Shown here: in pieces, positions 8,459 through 17,517 of the stretch
Layout: each line of letters begins with the position of its first letter
Position numbering within the stretch: position 1 is the first letter of the stretch
DNA from: Nostoc favosum CHAB5714
GTDB taxonomy: Bacteria > Cyanobacteriota > Cyanobacteriia > Cyanobacteriales > Nostocaceae
Assembly: GCF_020829495.1 (NCBI RefSeq)
Contig: NZ_JAIVFQ010000007.1
Location: 62,001-126,000 of the forward strand
Length of the DNA stretch: 64,000 nt
Direction of reading: 5' to 3'
The notes under the pieces: model-generated
What the model was told of the DNA's origin: nothing
The model's input: the letters and a program-made list of their open reading frames with translations, nothing else
The model's database searches: none
Position numbers and translations under genes: made by a program

Positions 8459-8659
8459 TTGGAGCAAACTAAACCAACCGCCACTGAGTCTGAACAAATT
8501 GCTTACATCAATGATGAAACCACTCCTAGCTTCAAGCGTCGTGTAGTTGGTACTTTACAGGCAGGTAGTGAAGCAGCGATTAATGAGTTTATCCTGGAAA
8601 ACAAGTATCTGAAAGTTGCAAAAGCAGCTGTAAAAGGCTGGTTACAACCAGGTAGTTAG
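8459..8659 (+). CDS. Hypothetical protein, probably a 3' gene fragment
   Basis: 66 residues from a weak TTG start. The frame is open further upstream with no ATG or GTG and no ribosome site. The C-terminal part FKRRVVGTLQAGSEAAINEF then ENKYLKVAKAAVKGWLQPGS looks like a helical domain end. I think it is the tail of a larger gene joined to the Uma2 fragment at about 8435. I do not recognise the family. Confidence 0.4.
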   Translation: MEQTKPTATESEQIAYINDETTPSFKRRVVGTLQAGSEAAINEFILENKYLKVAKAAVKGWLQPGS

Positions 8660-9156
8660 GTTTGTTGGTGTTGCCAGCAGCATAACAAGTCGATGCACCA
8701 GAACGCTTCAATCTTGTGGGTTGAGTCGCAAAGGTTATTTACAGCCGCTTAACCGGAACGTTAGCTAGCTTAGGTTATCTGTTGAGGCACGACCGGAAAG
8801 TTTTTTTTTCGAGGCGATCGCCTAATTTGCTAGCATCTGAAAAGCACATACCACTTATAACCCAATACGCTTGGGTTAAGGCTAAAACCCTTTGTGAAAT
8901 CAAATTTTTTAACGAACCTTATTAGGCGCAGAGAAGCCAGTGCGCCCTTGCGGTTAAGAGACTTGAAGCAACTGGCGCGACACAGAGAGAAGGAAAAAAT
9001 GCTTAACTGAACTGTATTGACTTATAACCAGCATCATCGCCTACAATAGCGATTTTGACATAGTGTGCGATCGCCCAATCCATAAGCGGAATTGACCGAG
9101 ACATCACTTGTAATTTTCCCTTTCGATAACGCTTAATTTATTTACTATTAAGCAAA
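8660..9156. other. Gene-free region with small hairpin
   Basis: No convincing gene. AACCCAATACGCTTGGGTT at 8859-8877 is a 7-bp stem hairpin. A copy of GCTTAACTGAACTGTATTG is at 9001-9019; the same family occurs at 55470, 55553 and 60943. HIP1-like GCGATCGC occurs twice. Confidence 0.5.
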
Positions 9157-9777
9157 TCAAAACCATCCTCGCAGAGTTTTATGTACCTGTGCCAGATACC
9201 ACATATAATCATCAATTTTGTAATTATCAGCAGCTTTAACTATATATTCTTGAGCCAAATCAAGATTATTCTCGACTTCGTAATATAATCCCAAGTAAAG
9301 ATGACTGTAAAAATTTCCCTTTATCCCTTCTGATTGACCAACAGTTAAAACATCATCTTCTGTACAATCTCCCGCATACAAATCATATACGCCCTGCATA
9401 ACACGTCGAGGGTCATTTTTCACTGTTAATAAAGAATTACGCGCCTCTTCAACACCTAACAAACGAGTTATGCAGAGATATCGCCATACTGTTTCTTCTA
9501 CATCTTGAGCATTCACTGTCAAATCTATTTCAAACTGTTGAGCGCCCTCTGCAAATCTTTCTGCATAATAATACGATAATCCCCGTTGCCAGAGGTAAGG
9601 TTTAATACTGGCATCTAATTGCTCTGCCATGTCAAAATCTTCAATAGATTCATCAATCTTGGCTAGTTGAAAGTTAACCATGCCTCGGCGAATGTAAGCA
9701 TTAGGATTTTTCGGCTGATTGCGAATGGTTTCGTTCCAACGCTGGAGTTGGTTTTCCAGAGAATTTGAAAAAAACAT
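9157..9777 (-). CDS. Tetratricopeptide-repeat protein
   Basis: 206 residues. Two clear TPR-like helix pairs span about residues 10-80 (NPNAYIRRGMVNFQLAKIDE, then KPYLWQRGLSYYYAERFAEG). A third lies near the C-terminus (FYSHLYLGLYYEVENNLDLA). Lengths and spacing resemble NlpI-like TPR proteins, though no signal peptide or lipobox is seen, so it is probably soluble. TPRs mediate protein contacts; the partner is unknown. It is divergently oriented from the rhomboid genes. Confidence 0.75.
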   Translation of the reverse strand: MFFSNSLENQLQRWNETIRNQPKNPNAYIRRGMVNFQLAKIDESIEDFDMAEQLDASIKPYLWQRGLSYYYAERFAEGAQQFEIDLTVNAQDVEETVWRYLCITRLLGVEEARNSLLTVKNDPRRVMQGVYDLYAGDCTEDDVLTVGQSEGIKGNFYSHLYLGLYYEVENNLDLAQEYIVKAADNYKIDDYMWYLAQVHKTLRGWF

Positions 9778-9994
9778 GAGTTGCCAAGCCTATATAGATA
9801 GATTAACTAGAATATTTTCAGCTTTGGGGAGAGTACGTCAATCCTTTTTCAAATCTTCCAGATATTAAGCGTTGCTAAGATATGATTACTAATTATTTAC
9901 TTAGTTAAACCGAGATCCATCCACGAGGTAGAAGAAACTACTTGCATTATTCAGTATTGTGTAACTGGTGTCTTAAAATCAGGAAAAAACGCCC

Positions 9995-10714
9995 GTGGTA
10001 CCCATTAGAGATAATAATCCGACAACAATCACGCCTTATGTAACTTATGGACTGATTGCTGCTAATGTCCTCGCTTTTCTTTATGAGGCAAATCTTCCTC
10101 CCCAAGCATTAAATGGGTTTCTACACCTTGCGGCTGTAGTTCCACGAGAACTGACTTTAAGCTTTGGTGGTGTCTCTTTACATCAACCAGTGCCAGAGTG
10201 GGCAACTTTAATTACCTCACAATTTTTACACGGTGGTTTCTTGCACTTAGCAGGTAATATGTTGTTTCTGTGGATTTTTGGTAACAACGTTGAAGATAAG
10301 TTAGGTCATGCCAAATATTTACTGTTTTATTTATCTTGTGGTGTTTTGGCATCCTTGACACAGTGGTTCTTCGCTCAAGATTCTAGCATTCCTTCTTTGG
10401 GTGCAAGTGGTGCGATCGCAGGCGTTTTGGGAGCGTATATTCTCCGCTTTCCCAACGCCGAAGTTCTCGGCATAGTGCCTTTAGGGTTTTTCTTCCCGAC
10501 TTTCCGCGTCCCAGCATATTTCTTTTTGGGATTTTGGTTTCTCGAACAAGCTTTCTACGGGCTTGCTAGTCTGCAAACACGTACCAACATCGGTATGGAA
10601 AGCGGCGGTATTGCCTACTGGGCCCACGCAGGCGGGTTTATCTTTGGGGCAATTCTCGGCCCACTGTTGGGTTTGTTTAACGATAAATCACAGGAAGAAG
10701 CTTGGTATCAGTAA
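9995..10714 (+). CDS. Rhomboid family intramembrane serine protease, copy 1
   Basis: 239 residues from GTG at 9995, with AGGAAA about 10 nt upstream. Six or more hydrophobic segments. The active site is complete: GASG with Ser138, AHAGG with His211, and HLAGN with oxyanion Asn88 (my numbering). Rhomboids cleave transmembrane helices of substrate proteins within the membrane. A close paralogue follows 126 bp downstream. Confidence 0.88.
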   Translation: MVPIRDNNPTTITPYVTYGLIAANVLAFLYEANLPPQALNGFLHLAAVVPRELTLSFGGVSLHQPVPEWATLITSQFLHGGFLHLAGNMLFLWIFGNNVEDKLGHAKYLLFYLSCGVLASLTQWFFAQDSSIPSLGASGAIAGVLGAYILRFPNAEVLGIVPLGFFFPTFRVPAYFFLGFWFLEQAFYGLASLQTRTNIGMESGGIAYWAHAGGFIFGAILGPLLGLFNDKSQEEAWYQ

Positions 10715-10840
10715 TTCTTCAGCGTATCATCAGGGCTTTCAATCAGGCTAATTAATTAAATAGGTGAAATTGCCTAAGCTTCGCAACTGCTAGCCTTACA
10801 AGCTATATTGCAGTTAGTCAATAAATTAGGAAAAACATTT

Positions 10841-11512
10841 GTGTTTCCCCTCTACGACGAAAATCCGACGCGAATCACCCCGTATTTCACCTACGGGTTA
10901 ATTGGCATGAATATTTTAGTTTTTCTTCACGAGGTAAGCCTGCCAAATGCACAATTGAATCAGTTTTTAAGTCAGTATGCAGTAATACCTCAAGAGTTAA
11001 CCACCAATTTGAGTGGAGAGTGGATAACATTATTTACGTCGCAATTCTTACACGGCGGTTGGTGGCACTTAATCTCGAATATGGTGTTTCTCTGGGTTTT
11101 TGGCAACAATATTGAAGACCGATTGGGTCATGCTAAATATCTGATTTTTTATTTAGCGTGTGGTGCTTTAGCTGCCTTGTGTCAATGGTTTATTGGCATG
11201 AATTCTGAGATTCCTTCCTTGGGAGCAAGTGGTGCAATTTCTGGTGTTTTAGGTGCGTACATTATCCGCTTTCCCCAGACTAGAGTCATGACCTTAATAT
11301 TTTTGGGGTTTTTCATCACCACAATCAGAGTGCCAGCACTAGTAATAATTGGACTTTTCTTTGTGCAAAATGTAATTTCCGGTGTTGCTACCCTGCAAAC
11401 AGCCGCTAACATGAGCGTGCAAACTGGTGGAGTTGCCTACTGGGCGCACATCGGTGGTTTTGCTTTTGGGGTAATTCTCGCTCCCCTATTTGGATTGTTT
11501 AGGCAGGACTAA
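10841..11512 (+). CDS. Rhomboid family intramembrane serine protease, copy 2
   Basis: 223 residues. I place the start at GTG 10841 by comparison with copy 1: both have AGGAAAAA and then GTG, and the proteins align from FPLYDENPTRITPY against VPIRDNNPTTITPY. A longer TTG start at 10808 is less likely. Catalytic GASGA Ser, AHIGG His and HLISN Asn are intact. The two proteins are clearly paralogues from an old tandem duplication. Confidence 0.87.
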   Translation: MFPLYDENPTRITPYFTYGLIGMNILVFLHEVSLPNAQLNQFLSQYAVIPQELTTNLSGEWITLFTSQFLHGGWWHLISNMVFLWVFGNNIEDRLGHAKYLIFYLACGALAALCQWFIGMNSEIPSLGASGAISGVLGAYIIRFPQTRVMTLIFLGFFITTIRVPALVIIGLFFVQNVISGVATLQTAANMSVQTGGVAYWAHIGGFAFGVILAPLFGLFRQD

Positions 11513-11580
11513 GTACAAAATTTCCGAAATTATTAGCGAAACAATTGCAACCTATCAATCCTCAGCGTATCCTCTGCGCT

Positions 11581-11665
11581 AACCTTCTCTGCGAGACGCT
11601 GACGCTCCTAACGTCGCTACCGCTTCTCTACGAGACGCTGCGCGAACGCTAATGCGAATGCGATA
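11581..11665. repeat. Dispersed GAGACGCT-type palindromic repeat
   Basis: TCTGCGAGACGCTGACGCTC and TCTCTACGAGACGCTGCGCG followed by GAACGCTAATGCGAATGCG. It is the same family as 5438-5530 and fills the gap between the rhomboid genes and the exopolysaccharide cluster. Confidence 0.65.
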
Positions 11666-11774
11666 CTCTGCGTTGAAATTTCCACCCTTGATTCACCACA
11701 GTTTTACCCAAAGCTGTACTAAGCAATTCAAAATTAGGAGATGCTATCTTAGCAATCCCCTATTTGGGAAACTA

Positions 11775-13949
11775 TTAGTTTTTGCTGGCACCGGCTGAAA
11801 GTTCTTCTGATTCTTCTGCCCTAGATGTAAACGTTGATGATTCTACAACTTGTTCAGGTAAAGAAACAATGATGTCAGCGCCATTGATAATTGCTCCCAA
11901 TAATCCCAGTTCCGATTCAACTAATTGATCAATAGCTTCACCTAACATGTTTTCTTGTGTATAGTGTGGTCGCGCCACAAGTACCATGCCATCGCTGTAG
12001 GGTTGAATTAACAAAGGGTCATTGGATATGCTGAGTGGGCTAGTATCTAAAATAACTAAATCAAAACGTTCGCGGACATCCTCCATCAGCCGCCGCATTT
12101 CGCTAGATTCAAGAATAGCAGCTGATTGCCGCACAGGGCCAGGGCTGGGTAGGATGTATAAATTTTCTACATCAGGAACTAAACGAATACATTCACTTAA
12201 GTTAGCGTAATAACGCAGGGGTTCAATAGTGGCGTCGGGGTCAGGAATTACATTCAGGGATGTACAACGAGAAGGCGATCGCAAATCTGTTTCGATAATC
12301 AAAGTTCTTTTACCAGCACGGGCTGAAGCTATACCCAAGTTATAAGCACTTGCCGTTTTACCCTCTAGGCTACTGGTGCTAGTAATCAACACCACCTTTA
12401 AGGCTTTACCACCAACCCGGCGCAGATTACTACGGAATTTCTCATAAAATTCTAAATAAGGAGAATCCGCAGAAAGTACCACCGGCACTGCTTCTTGAGG
12501 CAAATCATCAACTGGCATTAAAGGCAATTCTCCCAACAGTGCCACTTCCCGTTGCTTGAGGCTCTCGCGGATATCCTCCCTGGTTTTGAAAGTACCTTCC
12601 AGCGCTCCCAACAAAAATACCACTCCGCCACCAATCAAGACACCTAAGAAACCACCCACAGCGAGGGTAATAGGTACACTCTTAGGGGGTTTGACGTCCG
12701 CAGCCGCTGTGGGGCGTCTGGCAACGCTGAGGCTGCTGGTAGTTTCTGCCTCTGCGGTTCTAGCATCGGTTAGCTTCACCTGCATTTGGTCATAGATGGC
12801 TTTTTTAAGTCCAACCTCTTGTTCTAAACGCGATCGCTCTAATTGCTTATTGGGTATCAGAGAATACTCTCGCCGTAGTCGCGCTTCTTGTTGGATCTCT
12901 TGAGTTAGTTGTTGTTCCAGCGTCTCCCGTTGAGTTTGCAAAGACACCATTTGGTTTGCCAACTGCTGGCGGGCTGGATCTAAGCTACTTTGGGCGCGAA
13001 TACCTGCAACGCTACCCTGAAGCGGAGCCGCCGTTCCATCACCACCTAATACCTCCGCAGCCCGTTGTTGCAGCAATTCCTCAGCAGATTCTTTCTGACG
13101 CTGCAACTGAACCATTGTTGGGTGTTCCGGTCGCAAATCTTTTCTGAGTAAGGCGATTTGGGACTCACTTTGATAAATTTGCGATCGCAAGTTACCAATA
13201 ATTGGATCGGCACTTAAAGCAGAAGAAATATAAGCCTGCCCGACTGTTAAGCCTAACTTATTTTGTAAACTGCGAACTTGACCATCAACCCCAGAAATAG
13301 TCAATTGCATTTGCCGTTGTAGATTTTGGCTGGCAGTAATAGCGCTTAACAAGCTGCCATTCTCCGCTGCTAATATTGCCGTTCGCTCTATGCGATCGTA
13401 CTGTTCCAGCTTCTTTTCGGCAATTTGCAATTCCCGTTTAGCTTGTGGTAAGCGCTCGTTAATCTTTTGAATAATTGCTTGTAATCGCCCAGTATTAATG
13501 TCACTGCTCAACTTAATCATTGATTGCATCAATGCCGTCAAGACCTCTATGGCTCGTTTGGGGTCTGTATCTACATATTTAAGTTCAAAAGTACTCGTTT
13601 CTAAATCTCCAGTCCTGGGATTTTTTTTAGGTAAAGAAAGGACAATACTTGAACCGAGTTGTTTCGGTTTGATATTTACTTTTTCTGCCACAGTCGCAAT
13701 TATCTGGTTTGATAATAAAACATCCTCATTTAGTTCTTTTCCTTGCTGTTGGATTTGACTACCAGTGGCTGAGAAAGAAACTGGTGGGCCAGCATAAGTA
13801 AGTGCCGCAGATGCTATGTAGTTAGTAGGTGGCTCTGGCTGCATAGCCACTACCGTTGACCCCACTACAACTAAACCAAAACTAGCTAGTCCAATCCACT
13901 TATATTTTTCAAAAGCAATAAGATAGCGTTTAACAATTGGTGGAGTCAT
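11775..13949 (-). CDS. Wzc-like polysaccharide co-polymerase with BY-kinase-type domain
   Basis: 724 residues. The N-terminus has a Wzz-type chain-length region with a TM near 18-36, a long coiled coil (about 150-400) and a second TM near 430-450. The C-terminal half is a MinD/BY-kinase fold: Walker A-like STSSLEGKT, A' motif LIIETDLRSP, and Walker B VILDTSP. The Walker A keeps GKT but lacks the usual small residue at its first position. The C-terminal tail (ending EELSAGASKN) has no tyrosine cluster, so classic autophosphorylation looks unlikely. It is last in the minus-strand exosortase cluster and probably works with the SLBB exporter just upstream. Confidence 0.85.
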   Translation of the reverse strand: MTPPIVKRYLIAFEKYKWIGLASFGLVVVGSTVVAMQPEPPTNYIASAALTYAGPPVSFSATGSQIQQQGKELNEDVLLSNQIIATVAEKVNIKPKQLGSSIVLSLPKKNPRTGDLETSTFELKYVDTDPKRAIEVLTALMQSMIKLSSDINTGRLQAIIQKINERLPQAKRELQIAEKKLEQYDRIERTAILAAENGSLLSAITASQNLQRQMQLTISGVDGQVRSLQNKLGLTVGQAYISSALSADPIIGNLRSQIYQSESQIALLRKDLRPEHPTMVQLQRQKESAEELLQQRAAEVLGGDGTAAPLQGSVAGIRAQSSLDPARQQLANQMVSLQTQRETLEQQLTQEIQQEARLRREYSLIPNKQLERSRLEQEVGLKKAIYDQMQVKLTDARTAEAETTSSLSVARRPTAAADVKPPKSVPITLAVGGFLGVLIGGGVVFLLGALEGTFKTREDIRESLKQREVALLGELPLMPVDDLPQEAVPVVLSADSPYLEFYEKFRSNLRRVGGKALKVVLITSTSSLEGKTASAYNLGIASARAGKRTLIIETDLRSPSRCTSLNVIPDPDATIEPLRYYANLSECIRLVPDVENLYILPSPGPVRQSAAILESSEMRRLMEDVRERFDLVILDTSPLSISNDPLLIQPYSDGMVLVARPHYTQENMLGEAIDQLVESELGLLGAIINGADIIVSLPEQVVESSTFTSRAEESEELSAGASKN

Positions 13950-14059
13950 GGCAGGGGCAGATAGAATCAGTTATCAGTTATCAGTTTTATATTTGTCACC
14001 TTCATCTCCCCCTCTTTCATATCTGGTAATAATCGGTGAAGAGGTGAGAGTCACTAATT

Positions 14060-15412
14060 TCACCTACGACCGAAGTCGTCAAAAAATCGGAGAAAGGACT
14101 GGACATTGAAGAAGGGTTGGGTAATGGTAGTCAAGAAATTAGTAATTTTACCGATGAGGTTTCGACCAACAACAAGAACATCATTATCTTGAAGGGCCAC
14201 ATTTTGAGATGCATCGCCACCTAGAGCTTTTTTAGCATCAAGTTTCTGGGTAACAGCTTGACCTCGTTCAGGATCAAAGCGAACCAGAGCGATATCTCGG
14301 AGATTAGCAGTATCGAGATTTACTCCTCCCAAAGCATCTACAAATGTACTCCCGTTAGGTAGTGCTTGAATGGCAAGACCTCCAGCAGCGTAGTTTAAAA
14401 CCCGGACTCTAATCTGTGGTGTGGACAAGGATGAACGTGCTACCAAATTGCGGTCATAACCGTCATTATTACCAACTTCACGACGGGGGACGAGTATCGC
14501 ATCTCCGTCTTGTAAGCGTAAATTAGGAATTGAACCACCATTTTGCAGTGTTGCATATAAATCAATAGTTTGTGAAATCACAGAACCATCGATTAACTTC
14601 CGGCGTACTTGCACTTGTCGCAGGTCTGCATTTAAAGTTGAACCACCAGATATTAGCAAGGCATCAGCAACGCGGGGTGTTGGTGAATTAATCGGATAAA
14701 TTCCTGGTCGAAAAATTTCCCCGCTAACGGTAACTTGAACTGGTCGCGTCCCTGCTAAGGATACTACTACGATTGGATCGGGGAAAATGTTGCTTAAACC
14801 CAAGCGAATTTTTTCTTGAGCTTCTTCCAAAGTTAAGCCTTGTAATGACACCGTTCCCACTTGTGGCACTACGATGTTGCCTTCTGGACTAATTACAGCT
14901 TGAAAACTTAAGTCTTGACGCTGCGTTGCTAAGGCTAAAACTATTACTGGATCAACTACATAACGATTTAAACCCAAGCGAATTTTTTCTTGAGCTTCTT
15001 CCAAAGTCAAACCTTGTAAGGAAACTTTTCCCAGTAGCGGCACCACAATGTTACCTTCTGGGTTGATTAAAGCTTGAAAGCTCAAATCTGGAAAACGCTG
15101 CACCGAAACGCTAATTCCATCTCCTATTCCTAAGCGGTACGGGCCAGGAGGACGCTGAAGCACAACACCAATTGCATCTCCTGGCCCCAAGAGATAGCGG
15201 CTGAGTTGGGGAGAAATTTCCTCATTTGCACCTAGAGGTACAACCTCAGTACCTGGCACAGGCGCAGGGGGTTGCCTTGGTGATTGTCCTTGAGGTGGAA
15301 AAGGCAGGGCAACAACAAGCTGGATAGGTGTTGTTAAGAAAACTCCTATTTGAAGACTGACAAAACACAGGGCGCTGAATGCACGCATATAAGAACTTGT
15401 ATCTATGAACAT
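14060..15412 (-). CDS. SLBB-domain polysaccharide export protein (Wza-like)
   Basis: 450 residues with an N-terminal hydrophobic signal (about residues 9-36, start at 15412 or 15388), then a Pro-rich linker and LLGPGDAIGV. The poly-export domain is tandemly duplicated: DLSFQALINPEGNIVVP and DLSFQAVISPEGNIVVP are each followed by SLQGLTLEEAQEKIRLGL. SLBB modules come next (VTVSGEIFRPGIYPI and RVRVLNYAAGGLAIQALP). Such proteins form outer-membrane or periplasmic conduits for exopolysaccharide. Confidence 0.87.
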   Translation of the reverse strand: MFIDTSSYMRAFSALCFVSLQIGVFLTTPIQLVVALPFPPQGQSPRQPPAPVPGTEVVPLGANEEISPQLSRYLLGPGDAIGVVLQRPPGPYRLGIGDGISVSVQRFPDLSFQALINPEGNIVVPLLGKVSLQGLTLEEAQEKIRLGLNRYVVDPVIVLALATQRQDLSFQAVISPEGNIVVPQVGTVSLQGLTLEEAQEKIRLGLSNIFPDPIVVVSLAGTRPVQVTVSGEIFRPGIYPINSPTPRVADALLISGGSTLNADLRQVQVRRKLIDGSVISQTIDLYATLQNGGSIPNLRLQDGDAILVPRREVGNNDGYDRNLVARSSLSTPQIRVRVLNYAAGGLAIQALPNGSTFVDALGGVNLDTANLRDIALVRFDPERGQAVTQKLDAKKALGGDASQNVALQDNDVLVVGRNLIGKITNFLTTITQPFFNVQSFLRFFDDFGRR

Positions 15413-15623
15413 CGGTGCAGGAAAACTGAGATAAAAATTAGTCGCGCCGAGTGGTGATTTTACTCTAAAAATGTCCTAAATGTATCTTTTATCTGCAAGT
15501 ATTTTAGCAATAAAAAGTAGAAAAATTTTGCCAATTTTAATTTATAACATCATATTTTTAACCTGAACGCGATTATAGAGATACAACTGAAGAATCTCTG
15601 CACAAATTCATCTGTAACAGACT

Positions 15624-16346
15624 CTATAAAGAGTCTGCCATCAATTTAGCTTGTACTGTTTCTCCAATAGACTGTGCTAAAGGCCAAGATGTTTCTACCT
15701 GCCCCAAAGGTTCCATTGGAATCAGAATACTCACCCCTACCCAAGAAGTGCGTTGCTTACGCCACTGGGCCAATTGATCCGCCAAGAACCAGTGGAAAGG
15801 TGATGGATTTCCGCCGTCTGGCATAGCGTACCATTGCAAGACAGCGAAGGTTTGCTGTGGTGTGGCGGCGCGAAAGAACCTAGCTTCTATTTTAGTTTCA
15901 ACCTTAGATGTCAACTTTGCAGGCGGTTTCACAGTAAATTCAGCAGAACGATATTGAGCTATATCCCACTTTCCCCAGCGTGACCTTCCCCAGCCGTTAA
16001 CGTCTGTCCACTCTACTTCTGGTTGATCCATAGGCCCATTTTGCGGCAGCAAAAGCAGGATTGCCTGGGATTCGGAACCTTCTTTTTTAATTACCTGCAA
16101 AGACCATTTATGTTCGCCAATTTGCTGTTCTGCTTGTTCAATAGTTTGCCAACCAGGAAGGGCTAACCCAGTCTTGCGGATCTGTCTTAACTCCTTGAGG
16201 GTGGTAACAGGTGGCGGCTGTTTCCATTGCCAGTGTCCTGTCAGGTATCCGGGAACCCCGCCTATTGCCAACAAGAGTAGCAATAACAAAAGTGCTGCCA
16301 CCTGACTCAATTGGTTTTCCTTAAAAAACTTGGAGAAAGAAATCAT
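15624..16346 (-). CDS. Cyanoexosortase B system-associated protein
   Basis: 240 residues with one N-terminal membrane anchor (LLLLLLLAIGGVPGYLTG, about 18-35) and a soluble extracytoplasmic domain containing LPGWQTIEQAEQQIGEHKWS and LPQNGPMDQPEVEWTD. This is the pattern of the small protein always found next to cyanoexosortase. It follows the exosortase in transcription order with about 150 bp between. Its exact role (substrate or peptide handling) is not established. Confidence 0.8.
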   Translation of the reverse strand: MISFSKFFKENQLSQVAALLLLLLLLAIGGVPGYLTGHWQWKQPPPVTTLKELRQIRKTGLALPGWQTIEQAEQQIGEHKWSLQVIKKEGSESQAILLLLPQNGPMDQPEVEWTDVNGWGRSRWGKWDIAQYRSAEFTVKPPAKLTSKVETKIEARFFRAATPQQTFAVLQWYAMPDGGNPSPFHWFLADQLAQWRKQRTSWVGVSILIPMEPLGQVETSWPLAQSIGETVQAKLMADSL

Positions 16347-16432
16347 CAGTAAAATTTATAATACTTAGGCAAAATTTTACTTCATAAAATCACACCATGA
16401 GTTCAGTAATATTTATCAGTACAGAAAAAGCA

Positions 16433-16503
16433 GGGGAAGCAGGGGAAGCAAGAATGACTAATGACAAATGACTAATGACAAATGACAAATGACTAATGAC
16501 TAA
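16433..16503. repeat. Short tandem repeats between exosortase genes
   Basis: GGGGAAGCA occurs twice, then ATGACTAATGACAAATGACT in several copies of a 7-bp-based unit. The same TGACTAATGAC family occurs at 17421-17456, 25678-25727, 31388-31440 and 34390-34510. Confidence 0.75.
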
Positions 16504-17423
16504 TGACTTTCGCCTTCTTGGTGAGTTTCTGATGCTGAAAAATAGCTATTAATCCAATTCAGTAAGGGCACTAATGACACCAGCATACAAGCTGAATAGA
16601 GATCACCACCCCAACCCTCATGCAGCCATTTAAAAGCCGCTTCTTGACCTGTGCCGTGAAAGAAAGTCAGTAATGTATTACGAATGATATTGGCACAAAT
16701 ACTAATTATTACAGCAAAAGATAAAAACGATATAACTGTGCGGCGTGAAGACAAAGCATCTGTCCAATAAAGCAGCATCAAGCCGACGTAGAGAGTAGTA
16801 AACAACATTTTCAGCCCTGCACAATAGGGGGCAACTTCTACAATCCGTCCTCCCACGTAGAGATTGATTTCATCTACGGTTACGTCCATACCAAATTGAT
16901 TCAGTATAAAGCCTGCTGTGCCAGCGATGAAGCTTTGAAGAGGCAGTGTATAGGGAGCAATGAGATAGGGTACTGCCGTTGGGGTTGCCAAAAATACTAG
17001 TAGCAGGGGGAATCCTTGCGATCGCAAACCTGGTATTCCCTTAAACCACAAGCATAATCCTGCTAGTATAACGGGCAAGGAAAGGTTAACCCACTCTGTA
17101 ACACCGCTAAGATAAAACACTGCCCCGAATAACAAGAAAACAGGGCCCAAAGGATGGATGGTATCTGGTAAACGTTTCCACTTTTTCCGGTTCATCCAGC
17201 CCAGATAAGCCGCAAATGGTAAGCCAATAATCCCGTGGCTGAAATATTCGTGTTCTGTACTGATATTTTTGTTCAGCCAACCATCTAACCAGTGAAGCAA
17301 TATAGGTGCATAAAGCAGCAGCAAAACGCCTAAAATAGCTAGATTTAATAAGCCTGATGCGTTTCTGTTTTTAACCTGTTGCTGGAGTGCCATGATTTTC
17401 AGTAATTCAAAAACTTTGGTCAT
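16500..17423 (-). CDS. crtB: Cyanoexosortase B
   Basis: 307 residues, polytopic (eight or so hydrophobic segments). The exosortase/archaeosortase catalytic residues are present: Cys in APYCAGLKM, Arg in NIIRNTLL, and His in LHEGWGGDLYS. Exosortases recognise C-terminal PEP-CTERM-type sorting tails, cleave them and coordinate export with exopolysaccharide production. The first ATG (17423) lies in repeat sequence; an ATG at 17393 (MALQQQ) is an alternative start. Note that crtB is also used for phytoene synthase, which this is not. Confidence 0.85.
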   Translation of the reverse strand: MTKVFELLKIMALQQQVKNRNASGLLNLAILGVLLLLYAPILLHWLDGWLNKNISTEHEYFSHGIIGLPFAAYLGWMNRKKWKRLPDTIHPLGPVFLLFGAVFYLSGVTEWVNLSLPVILAGLCLWFKGIPGLRSQGFPLLLVFLATPTAVPYLIAPYTLPLQSFIAGTAGFILNQFGMDVTVDEINLYVGGRIVEVAPYCAGLKMLFTTLYVGLMLLYWTDALSSRRTVISFLSFAVIISICANIIRNTLLTFFHGTGQEAAFKWLHEGWGGDLYSACMLVSLVPLLNWINSYFSASETHQEGESH

Positions 17424-17517
17424 TAGTCATTGGTCATTAGTCATTGGTCATTGGTTTTAGATAAAGCACAAATGACAAATGTCTAATTGTTAGATGCACA
17501 TTAGGTATGAATTAACT

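Noticed and set aside
9009-9131. Minus-strand frame KRYRKGKLQVMSRSIPLMDW
   Set aside because: Short, runs into a dispersed repeat and lacks a supported start; not convincing as a gene.
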